From Marinimicrobium sp. C6131 (GTDB lineage Bacteria > Pseudomonadota > Gammaproteobacteria > Pseudomonadales > Cellvibrionaceae), in NCBI RefSeq assembly GCF_026153455.1, contig NZ_CP110629.1, forward strand, positions 1,240,001 to 1,304,000: a stretch of DNA of 64,000 bases, given 5' to 3'. The notes beneath the pieces are model-generated. The model was not told the DNA's origin. It ran no database searches and saw only the letters and a program-made list of their open reading frames with translations. Shown piece after piece: positions 34,382 through 43,663 of this stretch. Numbering within the stretch: the stretch's first letter is position 1; the number at the start of each line of letters is the position of its first letter. The translations under genes were made by a program, and so were the position numbers.

Positions 34382-35695
34382 TTATTGCTGCTTTTGACGG
34401 GTAACGATATCGTCGTAACTGCTGGACTCGTCAGTCACTTTGGCCTTATCCAGGATGAAGTCCACCACCTGGTCTTCCAGGGCCGCCGACTCGACGCTGG
34501 ACAGCAGCTGTCGGTTCTCGTAGTAATAATTGACTACCGCCTCAGGCTCTTCATAAGTGGAAGCCAATTCCTCAACCATTTCACGGACGCGATCGGCATC
34601 CACTTTGATCTGGTTTTCCTTGACGATCTCACCCACGATCAATCCCAGGGCGACGCGGCGTTCCGCATCCTCCTGGAACATGGTGTCCGGGAGCAGGGAC
34701 TTGACATCAAAGTTCTGCTGCTGACCACCGAAGCGCTGCATCATCTGCTGACGCAGGGTCTCGATCTCGCTGCTCACCAGTGCCTTGGGCAGCTCCGGCT
34801 TATGGGTTTCCAGCAACGCATCCATGACCTGGTTCTTGGTCTTGGCCTTGATGGCATTTTTCAGTTCGCGTGCCATATTGGCCTTCACTTCCTTCCGGAA
34901 CTGCGGCTTACCGCCCTTCTCGACGCCGAATTTGGCGTAAAAATCTTTGTCCAGCTCGGGCAGTTCTTTCTCGGAAACGCTGTTGACGGTCACCTTGAAT
35001 TCAACCGAGGCGCCGCGCAACTCTTCGGCCTGGTAATCTTCCGGGAAGGTCAGCTTGAGGGTTTTCTCATCGCCCGCTTTCAGACCGACCAGACCTTCTT
35101 CAAAGCCGGGAATCATTGAACCGGAACCCAATACCAGGTTCTGCCCTTCCGCGCTGCCGCCCTCAAAGGCCTCGCCATCGCGGGTGCCAACAAAGTCGAT
35201 ATTGACCTGATCGCCGTCTTGGGCGGCCCGATCCACTTCTTTCCAGGTGGCCTGATGCTCACGCAGCACGTCAATCATCTTGTCGACGTCTTCAGCGGTC
35301 ACGTCCGCCTTGTAGCGAGTCACTTCGATGTTGGAGAAGTCGCCCAACTCCACGGAGGGATAAACTTCAAAGGTCGCCACATACTCCAGGTCCTTGCCCT
35401 CTTCGAACTGCTTGGGTTCGATGGACGGCTGGCCAGCGGGTTTGACGTCTTCTTTACGCACGGCCTCATAGAAGCTGCGGTTGATCACGTCACCCAACAC
35501 TTCCTGACGAACACCTTCGCCATAGCGCTGCTTGACCACTTTCATGGGTACTTTGCCCTTGCGGAAGCCGTTGATACGAATGTTCTTGGCAGCCTGCTGC
35601 AAGCGCTTCTGCACTTCGCTATCGACTTCTGCGGCGGGAACTCCCACCGTCAGGCGACGCTCCAGACCGGACGTTGTCTCTATGGAAACCTGCAT
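34382..35695 (-). CDS. tig: Trigger factor
   Basis: 437 residues, ATG with GAGGAAGAG upstream. Ribosome-bound chaperone and prolyl isomerase that first meets nascent chains. The N-terminal ribosome-binding domain has the signature loop GFRKGKVP at about residues 43-50. The central FKBP-like domain spans about 155-245 (GDQVNIDFVGTRDGEAFEGG, FEEGLVGLKAGDEKTL), and a long helical C-terminal domain completes it. First protein gene of the tig-clpP-clpX block, with tRNA-Leu immediately upstream. Confidence 0.97.
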   Translation of the reverse strand: MQVSIETTSGLERRLTVGVPAAEVDSEVQKRLQQAAKNIRINGFRKGKVPMKVVKQRYGEGVRQEVLGDVINRSFYEAVRKEDVKPAGQPSIEPKQFEEGKDLEYVATFEVYPSVELGDFSNIEVTRYKADVTAEDVDKMIDVLREHQATWKEVDRAAQDGDQVNIDFVGTRDGEAFEGGSAEGQNLVLGSGSMIPGFEEGLVGLKAGDEKTLKLTFPEDYQAEELRGASVEFKVTVNSVSEKELPELDKDFYAKFGVEKGGKPQFRKEVKANMARELKNAIKAKTKNQVMDALLETHKPELPKALVSSEIETLRQQMMQRFGGQQQNFDVKSLLPDTMFQEDAERRVALGLIVGEIVKENQIKVDADRVREMVEELASTYEEPEAVVNYYYENRQLLSSVESAALEDQVVDFILDKAKVTDESSSYDDIVTRQKQQ

Positions 35696-35768
35696 TCTCT
35701 TCCTCTATACGCTATTCGCATCGGGGGGCCAATGCCGTTAAGGGTGACTCATGAATGATCTTACTAAT

Positions 35769-35853
<85 letters not shown>

Positions 35854-35912
35854 GGTCACTGCGGAGACACCCGGAACTCCGGCGTCATCCACAGACTTCA
35901 CAAAACCGCCAA

Positions 35913-35956
35913 GCCACTGATTTTTATGGATTTTTAACAAAAATCAGCCCAGTGGC
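35913..35956. other. AT-rich stem-loop between TraB-like gene and tRNA-Leu
   Basis: GCCACT (35913-35918) pairs with AGTGGC (35951-35956) and GATTTTT (35919-35925) with AAAAATC (35939-35945), leaving a 5-base bulge on one side. It could be a terminator of the TraB-like transcript, but no clean U-run follows on the minus strand. Confidence 0.35.
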
Positions 35957-36011
35957 CGGTGTGAAGGCAGGAGATTGTGCCACAAGCCCCGAAAGGGTTC
36001 AATAAGCGCGG

Positions 36012-37028
36012 TCAGAGCCGCTCGACGCGGTACCCGGCCTGTCTGAGGTTGTCGACCAGCCCATCAGGGCCGATCAGGTGACCGATTCCGACCACCAGAA
36101 ACACCCGCTGCTGGGCGGAGAGGTAGGATTCCACGGCACTGGCCATGGCTTCGTTACGGGTTTTGAAGACCCGCTGGTAGAGCGTATGACTGAACGGGTC
36201 CTCGCGATCAAAAGCGCCCAGAATGACGGACTCCAGGTCAGACCGGTCCCCTTCCCGCCAGGCCCGCGCCATTCTCCGCAATTGCGGTCCGGTTGCCTCC
36301 AGGTCCTCCAGCGTGTGCTCCAGAAAGGCACTCTGTTCGACTTCGGTCATACCGGCAAACAGGGAGAGTTGCTGCTCGAGCGTTTCCAGCGGCTCCACCG
36401 GTTTTTGCCCCTTTGCCAGGTCCAGAAAGTAGCGATCCACGCCCTGCCCGGCGCGGTAATCGCTTCGGGCCACCTGGAGATTAACCAGTTGCAGAGCCGC
36501 CAACCAGGGCCGCAAATGTACGATGGATTCCGTCTGTAGCCCCAACCGCTCGCTGGCCTGGCTGAGCTGTTCCCAGAGCGCCGGCGCAATGCGTTCGGAT
36601 AACTGCACGCCGGAAGGATAACGTCCCATGCGATCAAGAGTGGCGTGCATACGCTCGGGCCCAACCCGGGACACGTCGAGTTCTACCGCCAGCACATCCG
36701 AGTCGCGGTAGGCATCAAGCACTTTATCGGGAAGGGGGAAGAAACTGTCGTCACCGAAATGCAGCGCCCCGAAGAGGTACACCGGTTCCGGTTGGGCCGG
36801 GTGCTGAACGCGCCACAAAAGCGGCCGCGATGCGGTCTCCCCGGATTCTTTCTGCGCTGCATCCGAGGGGGACTCATGAGGAGCGGCAGCCTGCGCGAAT
36901 GCCGGGCCCGCCCAGAGCGGACCCACGAAAAGGAGCAACGCCAAGACGAACCGCACGCCCTGAGTCGGTGTGCGGGTATCGATCAGCCTGTCTGCAGGCG
37001 CCAGAGCACCGATTCTATTGACCACCAA
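36012..37028 (-). CDS. TraB/GumN family protein, secreted
   Basis: Up to 338 residues; the 5' end is uncertain because TTG 37028 and GTG 37025 are both possible. A signal peptide is clear (GVRFVLALLLFVGPLWAGPAFAQA, about residues 24-47). The mature protein has the family pattern: LLWRVQHPAQPEPVYLFGALHFGD near residue 70 (GTLHxGD-type), AVELDVS near 113 with the acidic residue, and the C-terminal VFLVVGIGHLIGPDGLVDNLRQAGY. TraB/GumN proteins share a putative metal-dependent hydrolase fold (related to TIKI proteases), but bacterial substrates are unknown. It stands alone, upstream of tRNA-Leu and tig and downstream of fadA. Confidence 0.85.
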   Translation of the reverse strand: MVVNRIGALAPADRLIDTRTPTQGVRFVLALLLFVGPLWAGPAFAQAAAPHESPSDAAQKESGETASRPLLWRVQHPAQPEPVYLFGALHFGDDSFFPLPDKVLDAYRDSDVLAVELDVSRVGPERMHATLDRMGRYPSGVQLSERIAPALWEQLSQASERLGLQTESIVHLRPWLAALQLVNLQVARSDYRAGQGVDRYFLDLAKGQKPVEPLETLEQQLSLFAGMTEVEQSAFLEHTLEDLEATGPQLRRMARAWREGDRSDLESVILGAFDREDPFSHTLYQRVFKTRNEAMASAVESYLSAQQRVFLVVGIGHLIGPDGLVDNLRQAGYRVERL

Positions 37029-37113
37029 ACGCTGTCCGCCGTCATCAGAGAGTCATAATGATGACGGAGTCTAGCAGAACCTGCGCGAAAATCGACCCCC
37101 TTTTGGCCCGTAA

Positions 37114-38292
37114 TCAGTTGATCCGCTCTATCACGGTGCTGATTCCCTGCCCCAGGCCGATGCACATGGTGGCCACACCCAACGTCATATCCTGTTCCGT
37201 CATGGCGGTCAGCAGAGCGCCGGTAATACGGGTTCCCGAACAGCCAAAGGGGTGCCCCAGTGCGATCGCACCACCATTGAGATTGACGCGCTGATCCAGG
37301 TCGTCCAACAGCCCGAGATCCTTGAGTACCGGCAGCGCCTGCGCCGCGAATGCCTCATTGAGCTCCACGCACTCTATGTCTTCCATCGTCAGGTTGGCGC
37401 TGTCCAGCGCCTTGCGGGTCGCCGGAACCGGGCCGTAGCCCATAATGGAAGGGTCCACCCCGGCGAGCCCCATGGACACCACCCTGGCCAGCGGCGTCAG
37501 GCCCAACGCTTGCGCCCGCTCGGCGGACATGACCAGCATGGCCGAGGCGCCGTCGGAGAGTTGCGACGAGGTCCCGGCAGTGACCTGACCGTTTTTGGGG
37601 TCGAACACCGGGCGCAGTTGGGCGAGCCCCTCCACCGTCGTGTCCGCGCGGATCGTTTCGTCCTCCGCCACCATGATGGGAAAGCCATCCTCATTGTGTC
37701 CGGCGACCGGGACAATTTCCCGCGCGAAACTGCCTCTGGCCTGCGCCGCTGCGGCACGCTGGTGCGAACGCGCACCAAACTCGTCCATCTGAACACGGGT
37801 AATGCCGTGAAGGCGCGCCAGATACTCGGCGGTAACCCCCATATTCCCTGCCGCCTTGGCCACCGACAGCCCCAACAGGGGGTTCGGGTCAATAGCCTCG
37901 TACATCGGGAGGTGTCCCAGATGTTCCACACCGCCAATCACGTAAACATCTCCCAGACCCGCGCGAATATTGGCCGTTGCGGTATGCAGAGCCGCCATCG
38001 ACGAGCCGCACAGACGATTGACGGTTTGCGCCGGCACCGAGTGTGGCAGACCGGCCCGCAGCCAGATATTCCGCGCGATATTGAACGCCTGCTCCTCGCG
38101 CTGCAGCACACAACCCCAGATAAAGTCATCGACGGTCTCCGGCTCCAGTGCCGGATAGCGGGACAACAGTGCGAGAATCAGGGTAGAGGATATGTCATCC
38201 GCCCGGCTGAAGCGGAAACATCCGTTTTTGGAGCGCCCCATGGCGCTGCGAGCGTAATCGACAATAACCGCGTCTCGGTGATGCAAGGTCAT
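37114..38292 (-). CDS. fadA: 3-ketoacyl-CoA thiolase, beta subunit of the fatty acid oxidation complex
   Basis: 392 residues. It cleaves 3-ketoacyl-CoA with CoA in the last step of beta-oxidation. Catalytic cysteine in NRLCGSSMAALH (about residue 90), then GGVEHLGHLPM, and the C-terminal active-site His and Cys in GGAIALGHPFGCSGTR near 343-358. Its ATG (38292) overlaps the fadB stop by four bases (ATGA), indicating translational coupling. Second gene of fadBA. Confidence 0.96.
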   Translation of the reverse strand: MTLHHRDAVIVDYARSAMGRSKNGCFRFSRADDISSTLILALLSRYPALEPETVDDFIWGCVLQREEQAFNIARNIWLRAGLPHSVPAQTVNRLCGSSMAALHTATANIRAGLGDVYVIGGVEHLGHLPMYEAIDPNPLLGLSVAKAAGNMGVTAEYLARLHGITRVQMDEFGARSHQRAAAAQARGSFAREIVPVAGHNEDGFPIMVAEDETIRADTTVEGLAQLRPVFDPKNGQVTAGTSSQLSDGASAMLVMSAERAQALGLTPLARVVSMGLAGVDPSIMGYGPVPATRKALDSANLTMEDIECVELNEAFAAQALPVLKDLGLLDDLDQRVNLNGGAIALGHPFGCSGTRITGALLTAMTEQDMTLGVATMCIGLGQGISTVIERIN

Positions 38293-40463
38293 TGGGCACC
38301 TCCCTGAGGGGGAACAACAGGATAGAAAGACTCACCACCTTCGACCCGACGCAGGAGCCCATCGGGCAATTCATACAGCGGGCTCAGGTCAGCCCAGGGC
38401 TCAGCCATGGCCCGAAAGCCATCGGCACCGACGGTGTCGACCCAGCGCAGAGGTCCGCCACGAAATGGGGGGAAACCGGTGCCATATACCATGGCCATAT
38501 CGGCCTCTGCCGGCGAAGCCACAATTCCCTCATCCAGACAGCGCACCAGTTCGGTCACCATCGGAACCATCATCCGGGCCACAATGGCCTCATCCGACAG
38601 CTCGGTATCGCTCAGGGCTCCCAGCGAATCACGGGCCCGGGAACTCGACTGTTTTTGCGGACGCCCTTTCCTGTCGTCGACGTAGTCGTAAAAGCCGCCG
38701 CCGTTTTTTTGCCCCAGTCGGCCGCCGTCAAACAGCACTTCGGTGCAGGAGGTGAAATCACGCCGGAGTCGATCCGGATAGGCATCAGCCATCACCTGCT
38801 CGGCATGAATGGCCGTATCCAGTCCAACCACGTCAAGTAGATAGGCGGGCCCCATCGGCCAACCCCAGCGCTCCATGACCCGATCGATTCGCTCGAAATC
38901 CACACCATCGCGCACCAGTAGCGCGAAGCCCGCAAAGTAAGGGAACAGAACCCGATTGACCAGGAACCCCGGGCAATCATTGACGACGACCGGCTTTTTG
39001 CCCAACTGACTGGCGTAGGAGACCGTCCTGGCAATGGCCCGGTCCGACGTTTTCCCGCCCCGGATGACTTCCACCAGGGGCATCGCATGCACGGGATTGA
39101 AAAAGTGCATGCCGCAAAAGTTTTCCGGACGACTCAGGGCTTCGGCCAGCGTGGTAATGGAGATGGTGGACGTATTGGTGGCCAGGATGGTGGATTCGGC
39201 CACCTCCCGCTCCGTCTCGGCGAGTACCGACTGTTTGACTTTGAGGTTCTCCACAACGGCCTCAACCACTATATCCACCTCATCGAAGCCGTCGTACACC
39301 AGTGTCGGCTCAATCCGGTTGAGCGCCTCACCCATGGCACTGACCGTCATTCGCCCTTTTTCGACACGCTTGACCAACAGCCGGTTGGCCTCATCCAGGC
39401 CCTGCTCCAGCCCCTTCCGGGCAATGTCTTTCATCTTGATCGGAATCCCTTTGAGCGCCGACTGATAGGCAATGCCCCCGCCCATGATCCCGGCACCCAG
39501 AACCGCCGCCCGGGAAACACCCTGCCTGTCCGCTGCCTGCCACCGCTTGGCGTTCCGGGCCAATAATTGATCATTGATGAAAATTCCAACCAGCGCCTGA
39601 GCCACCGGTGTCGTCGCCAGACGGGCAAAGGTTTCAGCCTCGATGACCAGGGCCGCTTCCCGACCCTCACCCGCCGCTTTCTCCATCACCTCAATGGCCG
39701 CTACCGGCGCTGGATAGTGGCGCCCCGCCTGGGCGGCCACCACCGCCTTGGCCGACTCAAACGCCATGGCGGCTTCGACCGCGTTGTGTTTCAGGGGAGA
39801 GGTTTTGGCGGCTCGACGGGCGGCATAGTCCAATCGACCGGCATGACACTCTCTCAGAACGTGTAAACCCGCATCCCGCAATTTGGCTGTCGTCACTACC
39901 GCATCCACCACACCGGCTTTCAGCGCGGCCCTGGCATCCCACTGGCGACCGCTGGCAATCCATTCTGCGGCGGTATCCACGCCCGCCAAGCGGGGTAACC
40001 GCACGGTGCCTCCCCACCCCGGGATGATCCCCAGTTGGGTTTCGGGGAGCCCGATCCTGGCCTCATCCGTCATCACCCGGTAGTCGCAGGCCAGACACAA
40101 CTCCAGACCACCTCCCAGCGCGTAACCATCAATGGTAACGACCACGGGAACGGGCAGGTCTTCAAGGCGATTGAAGTTCCGGTTGTTACTTGCCAGGTAG
40201 GCTTTCACAGCCTCCTCACCGGCGGCAAAGAAGCCCTGAAACTCCCCAATATCCGCACCAACCATGAGCGCCGGCTTGGCACTGCTGATCAGCAGCCCCT
40301 TTAAATCCGGCGGGTTCAGGGCAGACAGCGCATCAAGCGCTTCGCCCAATTCGATAACGGTCTGCCGACCGAACTTGTTGACGGACTCCCCCTGCAGGTC
40401 AAACACCAGTTCGGCAACACCGTCGTCGAGCATGACAAGCTTCAATGTGTGTCCCTGATACAT
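38289..40463 (-). CDS. fadB: Fatty acid oxidation complex alpha subunit FadB
   Basis: 724 residues from ATG 40463 (MYQGHTLKLVMLDDGVAEL); the longer frame to 40538 overlaps the upstream regulator gene. The N-terminal enoyl-CoA hydratase/isomerase half contains GADIGEFQG near residue 70 and DGYALGGGLELCLACDYRV at about 110-128. The C-terminal 3-hydroxyacyl-CoA dehydrogenase half has the NAD motif AAVLGAGIMGGGIAYQSA near 320 and HFFNPVHAMPLVEV near 450. With FadA it forms the alpha2-beta2 beta-oxidation complex. A 61-base gap follows the XRE-cupin regulator on the same strand. Confidence 0.96.
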   Translation of the reverse strand: MYQGHTLKLVMLDDGVAELVFDLQGESVNKFGRQTVIELGEALDALSALNPPDLKGLLISSAKPALMVGADIGEFQGFFAAGEEAVKAYLASNNRNFNRLEDLPVPVVVTIDGYALGGGLELCLACDYRVMTDEARIGLPETQLGIIPGWGGTVRLPRLAGVDTAAEWIASGRQWDARAALKAGVVDAVVTTAKLRDAGLHVLRECHAGRLDYAARRAAKTSPLKHNAVEAAMAFESAKAVVAAQAGRHYPAPVAAIEVMEKAAGEGREAALVIEAETFARLATTPVAQALVGIFINDQLLARNAKRWQAADRQGVSRAAVLGAGIMGGGIAYQSALKGIPIKMKDIARKGLEQGLDEANRLLVKRVEKGRMTVSAMGEALNRIEPTLVYDGFDEVDIVVEAVVENLKVKQSVLAETEREVAESTILATNTSTISITTLAEALSRPENFCGMHFFNPVHAMPLVEVIRGGKTSDRAIARTVSYASQLGKKPVVVNDCPGFLVNRVLFPYFAGFALLVRDGVDFERIDRVMERWGWPMGPAYLLDVVGLDTAIHAEQVMADAYPDRLRRDFTSCTEVLFDGGRLGQKNGGGFYDYVDDRKGRPQKQSSSRARDSLGALSDTELSDEAIVARMMVPMVTELVRCLDEGIVASPAEADMAMVYGTGFPPFRGGPLRWVDTVGADGFRAMAEPWADLSPLYELPDGLLRRVEGGESFYPVVPPQGGAQ

Positions 40464-40524
40464 ACGTACGGTCTCTATTGGTCGTGATCGAAAGGCGTAG
40501 TCAACAGCAACGGCGCAGGCATCG

Positions 40525-41094
40525 TCAGTTCCCCTCACCGGTCACCATCGCGATGGCGGGAACAGTGCCGGTATTGCGCACGCGAAACCACTGTCCTCTG
40601 GGCAATTGAAAGCCATCGCCCTCGCTCAAAGTGTAGCAGCGAACCCCCAGCGTCAACTCGAGACTACCTGAAAGCAACCAGCCGGACCGGGCCGATGAAA
40701 GACACTTGGGCTCCGCTCCACTATCCGCACCGGGAGCGAACTCCAGGCGCTCGAGCCATTGGGGATGGGGTTCCCATTGAGGAAAGCGCTCGCTGAGCAG
40801 ACCCACGTCGGACTGCTCGGTACGAATGATCTGACTGGAGCGCAAGACGCGACCGATGGGGGCTTGAGTGTCTAATGCAAAAAATTGTGCCAACGACAGG
40901 GGGATGGCATTGAGCAGTTTTTCCAGCGAGCCCACAGAGGGGCTGATTTGGCCCTGCTCAATCAGGGAAATATTGCTGTTGGTCACGCCGGCCCGACGAG
41001 CCAGCTCACGCTGGGACAACCCATTGAGCTCCCGCACATGACGGAGCCGTTGACCCAGCGCGATCGCCTGAGGGTCACGCTCCGTCCGGCTCAT
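40525..41094 (-). CDS. XRE-family transcriptional regulator with C-terminal cupin
   Basis: 189 residues from ATG 41094 (MSRTERDPQAIALG); the frame to 41193 overlaps the upstream gene. The N-terminal helix-turn-helix (GLSQRELARRAGVTNSNISLIEQGQISPSVGS in pieces, about residues 22-55) is of the XRE/SinR type. The C-terminal cupin barrel (about 115-185) ends in GDGFQLPRGQWFRVRNTG. Such HTH-cupin proteins (PuuR-like) usually sense a small molecule and control nearby catabolic genes. It lies 28 nt behind the YjbR gene and 61 nt ahead of fadB on the same strand, so fadBA are candidate targets; the ligand is unknown. Confidence 0.88.
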   Translation of the reverse strand: MSRTERDPQAIALGQRLRHVRELNGLSQRELARRAGVTNSNISLIEQGQISPSVGSLEKLLNAIPLSLAQFFALDTQAPIGRVLRSSQIIRTEQSDVGLLSERFPQWEPHPQWLERLEFAPGADSGAEPKCLSSARSGWLLSGSLELTLGVRCYTLSEGDGFQLPRGQWFRVRNTGTVPAIAMVTGEGN

Positions 41095-41122
41095 GTCAGT
41101 CACCGCGCGCTCAACGTGATTG

Positions 41123-41482
41123 TCAGTGGCCCAGAAGCCGCTGCTGATCAGCGGCAGGCAAGTTTTCCACAACCCGTTCGTAGGAGTGGTCAATCAATTC
41201 CAGGATCAGGTCGTCCGGCACACTGCCGTCCAGAACGATGGTGTTCCAGTGAACTTTGTTCATGCGGTGACCGGGCTGAATCGCCGGGTAGGTATCCCGA
41301 AGCTCCTGGGCACGGTTCGGTTCGCACTTGAGATTGATGTAAGGCACGCCATCTTCTCCCTCGGCGAGGGTTGCAAACAGTTTATGGCAGACTTTGAAAG
41401 ACGTCACACCCGGCCCGGCCGGCTGCAGTTCTACCGCTTCAGGTTTCGCCAATATGCTGGCCTTAGCACTTTCGTAATCCAT
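41123..41482 (-). CDS. MmcQ/YjbR family protein
   Basis: 119 residues from ATG 41482 (MDYESAKASILAKPEAVELQ). The family features are seen: a CyaY-like/DNA-binding fold with KVCHKLFATLAEGEDGVPYINLKC (about 30-53), PGHRMNKVHWNTI (~75-87) and VPDDLILELIDHSYERV at the end. The function of YjbR proteins is unproven; non-specific DNA binding has been proposed. First gene of a probable yjbR-XRE-fadB-fadA leftward unit. Confidence 0.85.
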   Translation of the reverse strand: MDYESAKASILAKPEAVELQPAGPGVTSFKVCHKLFATLAEGEDGVPYINLKCEPNRAQELRDTYPAIQPGHRMNKVHWNTIVLDGSVPDDLILELIDHSYERVVENLPAADQQRLLGH

Positions 41483-41538
41483 TGATTTTGCCTCACACAA
41501 GGTAGTCGGTTAATTTTACAAAACCATAGTCTAACAGC

Positions 41539-43233
41539 TTAAAAGGAGGTTCGGCGATAATCACGATACTCGGGCTCCCAGAAATTACTCGCGATTTTCT
41601 GGTCCACTACCTCGTCCGGCACCGGCATGGCAACACCGTCTTCAACCGCCTGCCGGAAGACCGCCCGGGCAATCACCTTGCTCACCGAGCGAATCTCGCC
41701 CAGTGGTGGCAGTAATGCCCCCTGACCGGTTTTCACCATCGGGGAGCTCTCGGCCAATGCCCGACTGGCCGCCACCATCATATTGTCGGTAATCCGTGAC
41801 GCTTTTGCTGCCACAACGCCCAGCCCCACGCCCGGGAAGATGTAGCTGTTATTGCACTGGGCAATCTCGTGACGCTGACCCGCGATATCCACGGGCTTGA
41901 AGGGACTACCGGTTGCCACAATAGCCTTGCCGCTGGTCCAACGAAGAATGTCGACCGGCTGTGCCTCAACCTGGGAGGTCGGATTCGACAACGGCAGCAC
42001 AACCGGACGCTCGCAGTGGGCCTGCATGGCTTCAATGACCGCCTTGGTAAACAGCCCCGGCTGACCCGACACTCCGACAAGCACCGTGGGGTTGGCATTA
42101 CGCACCACATCCAGCAGACTGATCTGGTCGGGATTTTTGCTGTGGGAAAGATCCCAGCCGGCAACCTGTTCGTCCGGTACACACAAGGGCCTCTGGAAGC
42201 TGCGTACATTCTCTGAACCCGAGCGCAACAGGCCGGATCGATTCAACAGGTAAATCCGTCCACGGGCCTCCGCTTCACTCAGCCCCTCCTGCCTCATCAG
42301 GACAATAATCTGCTCCGCAATACCGCATCCGGCCGAACCCGCACCGGCAAACACAAAGGTCTGGCTGGCCAGTGACTCACCCTTGGCCTTGCAGGCCGCC
42401 AGAAGCGTTCCCACCGTTACCGACGCGGTACCCTGAATATCGTCATTGAAGCAGCAGATCTTGTCTTTATAGTGCTCGAGCAACGGGGTCGCGTTGCCCT
42501 GGGCAAAATCCTCAAACTGAATCAGCGCATCGGGCCAACGCACTCGCACCGCCTCAATAAACTGGTCGACGAAGGCATAGTACTCGTCACCGGTGATGCG
42601 CTCGTGTCGCCACCCCATGTACATGGGGTCGTTGATCAGGGACTGATTATTACAACCCACATCCAGCACGACCGGCAGAGTGTACGCCGGGCTGATGCCG
42701 CCACATGCGGTATAAAGTGCCAGCTTGCCGATCGGAATCCCCATGCCGCCAATACCCTGATCCCCCAGACCGAGGATACGCTCACCGTCGGTGACGACGA
42801 TCACTTTGACCTTTTGTTTCGTGGCGTTCTGCAGCATGTCATCCATGCGTTCCCGATCGGGATAGGTAATGAACAGGCCGCGCTTGCGGCGATAGATTTT
42901 TGAAAATTGCTGGCAGGCCTGCCCCACGGTCGGCGTGTAAATCAGCGGCATCACCTCTTCCAGATGATCCACTACCAACCGGAAGTACAGCGTCTCATTG
43001 GTATCCTGAATATTGCGCAGGTAAATATGCTTGTCAATATCGTTGTGAAACGAGCACAATTGTTCGTAGGCACGTGCCTTCTGCTCTTCAATGGTTTCGA
43101 TACTGTAGGGCAGCAACCCTTCGAGATTGAACTGCTGACGTTCCTGGGTGCTGAAGGCGCTACCCTTGTTTAACAGTGGGGCTTCCAACAGAGCCGGACC
43201 CGCGAACGGAAGATAAATGGGGCGTTTTTTCAC
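41539..43233 (-). CDS. maeA: NAD-dependent malic enzyme
   Basis: 564 residues from GTG 43233 (MKKRPIYLPFAGPALLEAPL), preceded by AGGTG; the open frame reaches 43470 but only because the region lacks stops. It decarboxylates malate to pyruvate with NAD. Long (eukaryote/SfcA-type) malic enzyme signatures are present: LYFRLVVDHLEEVMPLIYTPTVGQAC near 85-110, ERILGLGDQGIGGMGIPIGKL, metal site FEDFAQGNA and FNDDIQGTASV, and the NAD motif FVFAGAGSAGCGIAEQI. Divergent from the small lipoprotein gene, with the two open frames starting one base apart. Confidence 0.94.
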   Translation of the reverse strand: MKKRPIYLPFAGPALLEAPLLNKGSAFSTQERQQFNLEGLLPYSIETIEEQKARAYEQLCSFHNDIDKHIYLRNIQDTNETLYFRLVVDHLEEVMPLIYTPTVGQACQQFSKIYRRKRGLFITYPDRERMDDMLQNATKQKVKVIVVTDGERILGLGDQGIGGMGIPIGKLALYTACGGISPAYTLPVVLDVGCNNQSLINDPMYMGWRHERITGDEYYAFVDQFIEAVRVRWPDALIQFEDFAQGNATPLLEHYKDKICCFNDDIQGTASVTVGTLLAACKAKGESLASQTFVFAGAGSAGCGIAEQIIVLMRQEGLSEAEARGRIYLLNRSGLLRSGSENVRSFQRPLCVPDEQVAGWDLSHSKNPDQISLLDVVRNANPTVLVGVSGQPGLFTKAVIEAMQAHCERPVVLPLSNPTSQVEAQPVDILRWTSGKAIVATGSPFKPVDIAGQRHEIAQCNNSYIFPGVGLGVVAAKASRITDNMMVAASRALAESSPMVKTGQGALLPPLGEIRSVSKVIARAVFRQAVEDGVAMPVPDEVVDQKIASNFWEPEYRDYRRTSF

Positions 43234-43293
43234 ATGACACCTGCAGCGATGAACAAAGACGCAAATGTTAACACAGACCTGGATACTGAACAG

Positions 43294-43662
43294 ATGACCA
43301 ACGATACAACGGCAACCGCACGCTATCTTAAGGTTCTGGTGACCGGATCCCTGATGGTCACCCTGACCGCATGCCAGGGAGGGTCCGCAAGCGACGAACA
43401 ACAGGCTCAGCCTTTGCCGGAAAACCTGACGACTTGCCCGACAGAACGGCCCGAGGTCTGTACCCAGCAATACGACCCGGTGTGCGGATATTTCCGGCTC
43501 GCTCCCAGAGATGACGGGGTGACGTCAAGCAGGGAGTGGGCAACTGAAGCGGCGACCGGTGCCGGCCAGATGCGGACCTTTGGCAACGCCTGCAGTGCGT
43601 GCATGGAAGAGAGTGTCATTGGTTTTGTACGTGGAGAGTGCCGCTCGCCTTCGTCGGAGTGA
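43294..43662 (+). CDS. Small lipoprotein with Kazal-like cysteine-rich domain
   Basis: 122 residues from ATG 43294 (MTNDTTATARYLKVLV); the frame opens at 43234, but that would leave no promoter space against maeA and would delay the signal peptide. The signal VTGSLMVTLTAC is a lipobox (LTAC, Cys at about residue 27). After cleavage, a Kazal-like pattern appears: CPTERPEVCTQQYDPVCGYF, then TFGNACSACMEE and GEC. Kazal domains often inhibit serine proteases. The short spacing and bacterial periplasmic location suggest a surface or periplasmic inhibitor, but activity is unproven. It converges with the SRPBCC gene with one base between stops. Confidence 0.7.
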   Translation: MTNDTTATARYLKVLVTGSLMVTLTACQGGSASDEQQAQPLPENLTTCPTERPEVCTQQYDPVCGYFRLAPRDDGVTSSREWATEAATGAGQMRTFGNACSACMEESVIGFVRGECRSPSSE

Positions 43663-43663
43663 C

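Noticed and set aside
37252..38307. 351-residue plus-strand frame opposite fadA, and similar long frames opposite ppiD (27537-28691) and mltG/pabC (52721-53746)
   Set aside because: Each overlaps a well-identified gene on the other strand; none shows recognisable motifs or a ribosome site.
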